64,000 bases of DNA from Acanthococcus lagerstroemiae (lineage: Eukaryota > Arthropoda > Insecta > Hemiptera > Eriococcidae), in NCBI GenBank assembly GCA_031841125.1, contig CM063108.1, positions 44,662,122 through 44,726,121 of the forward strand. The letters are read 5' to 3'. Shown in pieces: positions 59,419-64,000 of this stretch. The translations under genes and the position numbers were made by a program. Each line of letters opens with the position of its first letter. Position 1 is the stretch's first letter. The notes under the pieces are model-generated. The model saw only the letters and a list, made by a program, of their open reading frames with translations. It was not told the origin of the DNA and did not search any database.

Positions 59419-60789
59419 ATGAGTAAAAACTGTGGATTATCTAAAAGAGGTGGTGATATTGTGGATACAATTGGTAAATATGTACCATTTCCACTTCACT
59501 GGCCCGGATATAAAGCTCTTGGTCCTGGTTTGAATACAGACCTCGATATTCAAAAAGGTGTAAAACTGAAAAATAAATTAGATGAAATAGCTATGGATCA
59601 TGATGTAGATTATGCAAATACAGATGATCCTAATGAACGTGATTATGCTGATAACAGATTCACATGGCGAGCCTGGGAGCGTGTCAAAGATCCTAATGCT
59701 AAATTAGATGAAAAAATTCCAGCATATGTAGCAGTAAATTTAATGAAATTAAAACAGAAGTTAGGTTTAGGAATTTATAAAAAATTTTATAATATAAATA
59801 ATATGAGTAAAAACTGTGGATTAGGACAACATTTGCGATTACCTAATGAAATATTACCTAAAAAAGGTGAAGGATTTTATATTGATCGAAAAACCATAAC
59901 CAATAATCAGAAAAAAGAAGGCAAAGGATTTCATATTGATCGAAAAACTACAACCAATGATCTCCCAGAAATAATGAATTATTTGAATAATTTATATGTT
60001 AACAAACAGGAAAAAAAAGGTAAAGGATTTTATATTTATCGGGAAACCGCAATCAATGATCGAAAAAAAAAAGGTGAGGGTATCAAAGTAAGTAGATACA
60101 TTAAATATCCTATCAATCCAGATAATGAACAAGTTGACAAAATTAATATTGGTGTTGAGAAAGGGGTACCTGTTGTACTAAATTTAGGATACGAAAATTT
60201 AATCAGAACTAAAAATAGCACACAGAACGAAACATATTTACCTCTAACAAAAGCACAAGTGAATCAAATTGAGACAGCAAAAACCAAGGGAAAAGGTTTA
60301 AAGCTAAAACTGAACAAAACACAACTGAAGCAGGTTAAAAATGGTGGATTCTTCCCACCAGCTATCCTAGCAGGATTGGCTGCTATTGCAGCAGCTAAAC
60401 CTGCTGTAGAAGTAGGTACTAAAATAGTAGAAACTGTAGGTAATTTAATATCAACCGCCAAGCAAGCAATTGATAATAAGAAAGCCAATGACGAGTTAGT
60501 AGAAGAGAGAAAACGTCGTAATGAAAAGTTGGAGTACAAGTCTGGTGAAGGCATAGGACAATATCTACAAATACCTAACGAAGTTCTAAAGAAAAAGAGC
60601 GTTAAAAAAATAAAAAATGGCGTTAAAAAAATAAAAAATGGCGTTAATGGTAGTATTCAAAAAGACTGTTTAGGTGTTGAGAAAAATAAAAGAGGCGTTA
60701 AAAAAATAAAAAATGGCGTTAAAAAAATAAAAAATGGCGTTAAAAAAAATGCGATGGCGTTAAAAAAAGAAAAATTGGGGGTGACATGA
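59419..60789 (+). CDS. PLA2-domain virion protein, possible two-gene fusion (456 aa)
   Basis: Residues 21-66 form a phospholipase A2-like core, with a calcium loop YKALGPG (31-37) and the His-Asp pair in MDHDVDY (His61, Asp62). This domain helps some small DNA viruses breach membranes; that role here is inferred. At residue 129 the sequence MSKNCGL of the N-terminus is repeated, preceded by its own TATAAATAATATG (59803), so a second product may start there. The middle holds GxG-containing repeats (KKGEGFYIDR type) that could be protease sites. An Ala-rich hydrophobic stretch follows (about 313-345), resembling an amphipathic membrane-active segment. The C-terminus is a lysine-rich KKIKNGV repeat. 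Its end overlaps the protease start by 4 bp. Confidence 0.8.
   Translation: MSKNCGLSKRGGDIVDTIGKYVPFPLHWPGYKALGPGLNTDLDIQKGVKLKNKLDEIAMDHDVDYANTDDPNERDYADNRFTWRAWERVKDPNAKLDEKIPAYVAVNLMKLKQKLGLGIYKKFYNINNMSKNCGLGQHLRLPNEILPKKGEGFYIDRKTITNNQKKEGKGFHIDRKTTTNDLPEIMNYLNNLYVNKQEKKGKGFYIYRETAINDRKKKGEGIKVSRYIKYPINPDNEQVDKINIGVEKGVPVVLNLGYENLIRTKNSTQNETYLPLTKAQVNQIETAKTKGKGLKLKLNKTQLKQVKNGGFFPPAILAGLAAIAAAKPAVEVGTKIVETVGNLISTAKQAIDNKKANDELVEERKRRNEKLEYKSGEGIGQYLQIPNEVLKKKSVKKIKNGVKKIKNGVNGSIQKDCLGVEKNKRGVKKIKNGVKKIKNGVKKNAMALKKEKLGVT
60600..60770 (+). repeat. 21-bp coding repeat, lysine-rich tail
   Basis: GGCGTTAAAAAAATAAAAAAT recurs about five times, encoding KKIKNGV units at the end of the PLA2 protein. 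Homopolymer runs make this a slippage-prone stretch. The frame is kept. Confidence 0.8.
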
Positions 60790-61211
60790 TCACTCAACAA
60801 GTAATTAAAAAAATCTTAGATAATGAAAAAAAAAAAAAAATAACCATCAAGAATGACGCATTAACTAATTTTGAAATAGAAGCATATGCTGAAAAATTGC
60901 AAATACCTCATTTCAGAGGAGTTTTTATGCTTGATGAGCTACCACCAAAAATCAAAAAATATGAATGTGGAATTGTAAATTTAGACACTTCAGACCACTC
61001 TGGAACTCATTGGACTGCTTACTGTAAGAATGATTCACAAGTTGATTTTTATGAACCGTTTGGTAACATTCCACCACCAGAATTAGTGAAATATTTTGGA
61101 CAGTCTAGAATTACTTATAATTATACGCAGGATCAAAAACTTGATGAAACAAATTGTGGTAGACGGTGCATAGAATATTTATTAAAAATTAAAAAAAAAT
61201 ACTATAAATGA
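60786..61211 (+). CDS. Adenovirus-type cysteine protease (141 aa)
   Basis: Maturation protease expected to cleave virion proteins. The catalytic triad can be read as His75 in GTHWTAY, Glu90 in DFYEPFG and Cys124 in ETNCGRRC, with Gln115 or Gln117 as possible oxyanion partner. An acidic residue Glu instead of the common Asp is a minor variation. It is shorter than adenain. A run of 14 A near 60827-60840 within the first 20 codons could hide a frameshift, but the frame is open. The start codon overlaps the previous stop (ATGA), and the stop overlaps the next start in the same way. Confidence 0.88.
   Translation: MITQQVIKKILDNEKKKKITIKNDALTNFEIEAYAEKLQIPHFRGVFMLDELPPKIKKYECGIVNLDTSDHSGTHWTAYCKNDSQVDFYEPFGNIPPPELVKYFGQSRITYNYTQDQKLDETNCGRRCIEYLLKIKKKYYK
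61203..61210 (+). promoter_or_regulatory. TATAAATG initiator motif, minor capsid
   Basis: The octamer TATAAATG includes the start codon. Identical octamers occur at 56940-56947 and 61950-61957, and close variants at most other starts (TATAATAAATG at 56265 and 57786, TATAAATATG at 59412). Confidence 0.55.
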
Positions 61212-61924
61212 AATATATAAATGGTTCTTACAGTATGCTTATGAGCGGTACAGATTCTGTTCTTTATCATGATTTTAGTGGAGTTGATGACATTATTAGA
61301 CTCAACCCTAATAAAGAATGGGAAATTGGGTTAGAATCTTTCCACACATCTTATCGTTTTTTCAATATAACTGTAACTAAAAACAATTCACTTACTTTTT
61401 ATAAGGAGGTGAACGAATTACCTACAACTATAGTACTTGATCCTGGTATTTATGAAGTAGCTGATATTATTAAATGTATACATGAAAGTAAACATGCTAG
61501 GGCTGCTAATATAACCTTGAAAATAAATAAATACGCTCATACCATAATAATGGGGAGTCCATCACATATAATAGATTTAAGAGATGTGACTTCTGTTGGT
61601 AATATATTGGGTTTTACTAAGCAAATTATACCAGCTGGAAAAGAAGTTGAATCTGATAGCCACGTTAAAATTTTTCCTATTGAAAGCATTAAGGGGATAT
61701 GTAATGAATGTAATAACGGTAATGAAAAAATACTTTTTTATTTTCCTATATCATCACTACCCGGAGAAAAAATAATCTATACACCAAATGAAACTCAATA
61801 TTATAGAGTGAGAAATAAAGAAATAAGCGAGATTGTATTAAACCTTTATGATCAGAATGGCAATCCACTTGAAAATAATGGTGAAACATATTGGGCATTT
61901 TTAATCATACGTGAAGTACGATAA
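61208..61924 (+). CDS. Penton-like minor capsid protein (238 aa)
   Basis: Expected to form the capsid vertices. The sequence has the features of Polinton penton-type proteins: predominantly beta-strand prediction, VGNILGFTK near residue 130, YFPISSLPGEKI near 178 and a C-terminal ISEIVLNLYDQNGNPL segment before a short tail. The family assignment rests on these segments, length and position before the major capsid gene. The start is in TATAAATG. Confidence 0.8.
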   Translation: MKYINGSYSMLMSGTDSVLYHDFSGVDDIIRLNPNKEWEIGLESFHTSYRFFNITVTKNNSLTFYKEVNELPTTIVLDPGIYEVADIIKCIHESKHARAANITLKINKYAHTIIMGSPSHIIDLRDVTSVGNILGFTKQIIPAGKEVESDSHVKIFPIESIKGICNECNNGNEKILFYFPISSLPGEKIIYTPNETQYYRVRNKEISEIVLNLYDQNGNPLENNGETYWAFLIIREVR

Positions 61925-61949
61925 TTAAAAAAATAAATAAAAAAAATAC

Positions 61950-61957
61950 TATAAATG
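61950..61957 (+). promoter_or_regulatory. TATAAATG initiator motif, major capsid
   Basis: Same octamer as at 61203, within ACTATAAATGAA shared with the minor capsid gene. The intergenic spacer before it is purely A/T. Confidence 0.55.
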
Positions 61958-63132
61958 AATGGTTACGAAAGTTTTGAATTAATAGAATTCTCCACTGCTA
62001 ATAATATTGATATAAATAAAAAAGATGAGGAAATTATAATTGAAATAAATACTCCTAATATTTGTACTTTACCTTGGAAAAGCGAGGTAGTTATAGCTGG
62101 TCGTCTGATAGTACGTGATAAAGACAAAAAAATTGCGAGTTTCGATCGTAGTACAGTACAAGTAATTAATAATGGGTTTCTCCATATTTTTAGGCAAATT
62201 ATTTATAGAATTTCTGATGTTCAGGTAGATATATTGGAGTATCCAGGTGTAGCCAGCACCATTAATGGTCTCGTTTCACTGTCCAAAACCACCAAGTATT
62301 CTAATGCAGGATGGAATCTAAATAATGATTACATGAATGTTGATGCGAATGGTTACTTCAAAGTTGCATTACCTTTCGATATGTTTCTAGGTTTTGGAAC
62401 TTATAAAGAAATTCTCTTTAATGTTAGTCAATCCTTGATACTAGCAAGAGAACAACATGGTGTTACAAATATGCTACAAGTTGACCCAAATTTAAAAGAT
62501 TATACTGTGGAATTGAATCTGAAGTATATAACTTGGAGAATGCCAGTGGTGAAGCTTTCATTACAACTTGAAAAAGAAGTTTTACCATTGTTAAATAAAG
62601 ACATACCAATTCGTATGAATTTTGAGCATTGGCAATGTTTAAAGAAACCTGCTGGTAGTGTATCAGGAAAAGAATTTAGGTGGTCAATTCCTACAGATAT
62701 TACATCACAATATGCTTTTGTAGTTTTCCAAAATAAAAGGAACAATGATCTCTTTGCTGATAAAAGTAAATTTGATCATTGTAATCCTTATGATGTACGT
62801 TTCAATGTCAATGGTTATGAATATCCTCGTCAGCAAATGCGATTAAATTTTAATGAAAAGGATTCAGGAGCTTTATATACATATTTTAAAAATTACAATG
62901 GAAAAGACGATGTTTTAATTGATCTTGTGCAATTTGAAAAAGAATATACTATCTTTTGCTTTGATCTTACAGGACAACCTGACGCTCTACAAACAGATGT
63001 AGCCAATGTACAAATTATATTCTCATGGCGTGATGATTTTCCTAATACAGCTGAAATATTTGTTCTTTTGAAACAACCTGTTTGTTATGAATACAAACCT
63101 ATATCTAGAGCGGTTAGACCTGCTCCTAAAAA

Positions 63133-63136
<4 letters not shown>
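61955..63136 (+). CDS. Hexon-like major capsid protein (393 aa)
   Basis: Expected double jelly-roll major capsid protein. The N-terminus SFELIEFSTANNIDINKKDE with INTPNICTLPWKSEVVIAGRL-type wording resembles insect Maverick capsid proteins. It is beta-rich with no membrane segment. The last third contains NVNGYEYPRQQMRLNF. It is one of the most reliable markers of a virion-forming lineage, together with the penton and protease. The start is in TATAAATG and the gene is followed by a poly-A run (63135-63164). Confidence 0.85.
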
Positions 63137-63167
<31 letters not shown>

Positions 63168-63181
63168 TCTTATAAATAGGT

Positions 63182-63322
63182 ATGCAATCAGAAAACAATT
63201 CAGAGAACAATTCAGAAAATAAATTCAACTGGATGTGTATTATAATTTTCTGTTGGAATATTATCGAACAGGTGTTTAAAAAAATGAGAAAAAAGAAAAA
63301 GAAAAAAAAGACAGTCAAATAA
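63182..63322 (+). CDS. Small membrane-anchored peptide (46 aa)
   Basis: Short open frame just before the right TIR. An N-terminal Ser/Glu/Asn segment is followed by a hydrophobic stretch (WMCIIIFCWNII) and a very basic tail (KKMRKKKKKKK). It is preceded by TATAAATA (63171-63178), the motif used by other genes of the element. The layout suggests a single-pass membrane or membrane-associated peptide. Not recognised; coding status is supported by context only. Confidence 0.5.
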   Translation: MQSENNSENNSENKFNWMCIIIFCWNIIEQVFKKMRKKKKKKKTVK

Positions 63323-63326
63323 GTAT

Positions 63327-63356
63327 TATTTTTATATGAAAAATCATATAAAAATA
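63327..63356. terminator. Perfect hairpin at inner TIR edge, right
   Basis: Same hairpin as at 50651-50680. Here it lies between the convergent stops of the 46-aa gene (63322, plus) and the TIR gene (63376, minus). That position suits a bidirectional terminator. Confidence 0.45.
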
Positions 63357-63375
63357 CATTATAACAACTTTAATA

Positions 63376-64000
63376 TTATTCATTTTCTTGAACTAATGTG
63401 GTTATGAAAGGTTTACTATTTTCAGCTTTCCATTTTTCAGAATCATTAAACATAGCTTCAACAATTTTTGAGACTTCTTTATCTCTACCTACACATAAAG
63501 AGTTCAAATTAGATTCTGTTGGAACAATATAATTTTCAATACAACATGCTCTACTCTTTTTTAAAGAACCTACTACGTTTGATACAAAAGTAGGACAGAA
63601 CACAAGCATAGAATACCATAAATCTGACATTACACCTCGTGTTTTACTATAAACTGTTTTAAATTCTTTTCTAAACTTTAATAAATTCTTATCAAATTCT
63701 ACCTGAAATACACCTCTAGCTGTAAGTTGGATTGGTTCTTTATGTAGTGGATGATTCTTTTCATCTAGAAACACTAAGAGATACTTACGTGCTGAAATAT
63801 AGTCTGTATCTCCTTTTACCCAATAACCAGCAAAAGAGTAATCATTTCGAGAAAGTCTGATAAGTTTAAGTTGGCGTCTAATGATTAAAATACGATTTTT
63901 ATCAATAATCCTACCTTGAATTGATCCATCTCGAGTCTCAATTGTGTGCGGTTTTGTATTTACAAAATGTTCTACACAGCTGGCATCTGAACATGACTCG
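63376..64000 (-). CDS. TIR-borne protein, right copy (partial, window edge)
   Basis: Inverted copy of the gene at 49846-50631. The visible part covers residues 55-261 with the same stop codon (63376-63378) and an open frame to the window edge. The 5' end lies outside. It converges with the 46-codon gene ending at 63322, and a hairpin lies between the two. Confidence 0.85.
   Translation of the reverse strand, partial: ESCSDASCVEHFVNTKPHTIETRDGSIQGRIIDKNRILIIRRQLKLIRLSRNDYSFAGYWVKGDTDYISARKYLLVFLDEKNHPLHKEPIQLTARGVFQVEFDKNLLKFRKEFKTVYSKTRGVMSDLWYSMLVFCPTFVSNVVGSLKKSRACCIENYIVPTESNLNSLCVGRDKEVSKIVEAMFNDSEKWKAENSKPFITTLVQENE

Larger units (their letters stand above)
49846..64000 (+). mobile_element. 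Polinton/Maverick, right end outside window
   Basis: A self-synthesising DNA transposon. It encodes protein-primed DNA polymerase B, retroviral-type integrase, A32-like ATPase, adenovirus-type protease and two capsid proteins between long terminal inverted repeats. Every internal frame is open. The annotated left edge is the start of the TIR-borne gene. The true edge may be further left (48.9-49.8 kb) and the right end lies beyond 64000. The 6-bp target duplication typical of the group cannot be checked here. Confidence 0.93.
63324..64000 (-). repeat. Right TIR, truncated by window end
   Basis: Inverted copy of 50007-50683, with no mismatch found in the segments compared. It carries the 3' part of the second copy of the TIR-borne gene. 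Confidence 0.93.

Overview
The window looks like an AT-rich arthropod genome, most likely an insect and perhaps a hymenopteran. The grounds are eukaryotic splice sites in the one host-like gene family present, many microsatellites and homopolymer runs, hAT-type elements, tRNA-derived SINE-like repeats, RTE-like LINE remnants, and a large Polinton/Maverick element whose genes resemble those of insect Mavericks. No bacterial-style operon occurs outside that element.

Positions 1 to about 48.9 kb are repeat-rich intergenic DNA. The only sizeable host-type coding locus is a minus-strand, frameshifted, at least three-exon copy (5227-7642) of a multi-copy arthropod protein family of unknown function. 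The rest is a collection of mobile-element remnants. They include a foldback element (10313-10448), a 763-bp MITE with GTTACCGGC termini (16392-17154), a hAT MITE (20222-20614), and a 4.6-kb hAT-type element with an 8-bp target duplication and GCAGC-rich subterminal arrays (21915-26514). Further on are a 0.55-0.6 kb SINE-like family (29.3, 32.1 and 37.2 kb), a 0.5-kb MITE (38339-38842), a roughly 1.8-kb degenerate 30-bp minisatellite carrying a tRNA-like SINE (40.5-42.3 kb), and two RTE-like LINE pieces (43.4-44.4 and 46.6-48.9 kb). The second LINE piece is split by a hAT-like element (47707-48412) with an ATTATT target duplication.

From about 49.8 kb (possibly from 48.9 kb) to the right edge lies a Polinton/Maverick. 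Its terminal inverted repeats (TIRs) are at least 677 bp long and match wherever compared (50007-50683 against 63324-64000). Each TIR carries a copy of the same 261-codon gene pointing inwards. The internal genes are all on the plus strand and tightly packed: a small 138-aa protein, protein-primed family B DNA polymerase, A32-like packaging ATPase, a DUF8207-like protein, a coiled-coil protein with 45-bp repeats, a retroviral-type integrase, a PLA2-domain minor virion protein, an adenovirus-type cysteine protease, a penton-like minor capsid protein, a hexon-like major capsid protein and a 46-aa membrane-anchored peptide. Together they form a complete replication, integration, packaging and virion module. 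All internal frames are open and the TIR arms look identical, so the copy is probably young. Most start codons overlap or closely follow a TATAAATG-like motif, which may be a shared promoter or initiator.

The outer right end of the element lies beyond the window, and its outer left boundary is uncertain.
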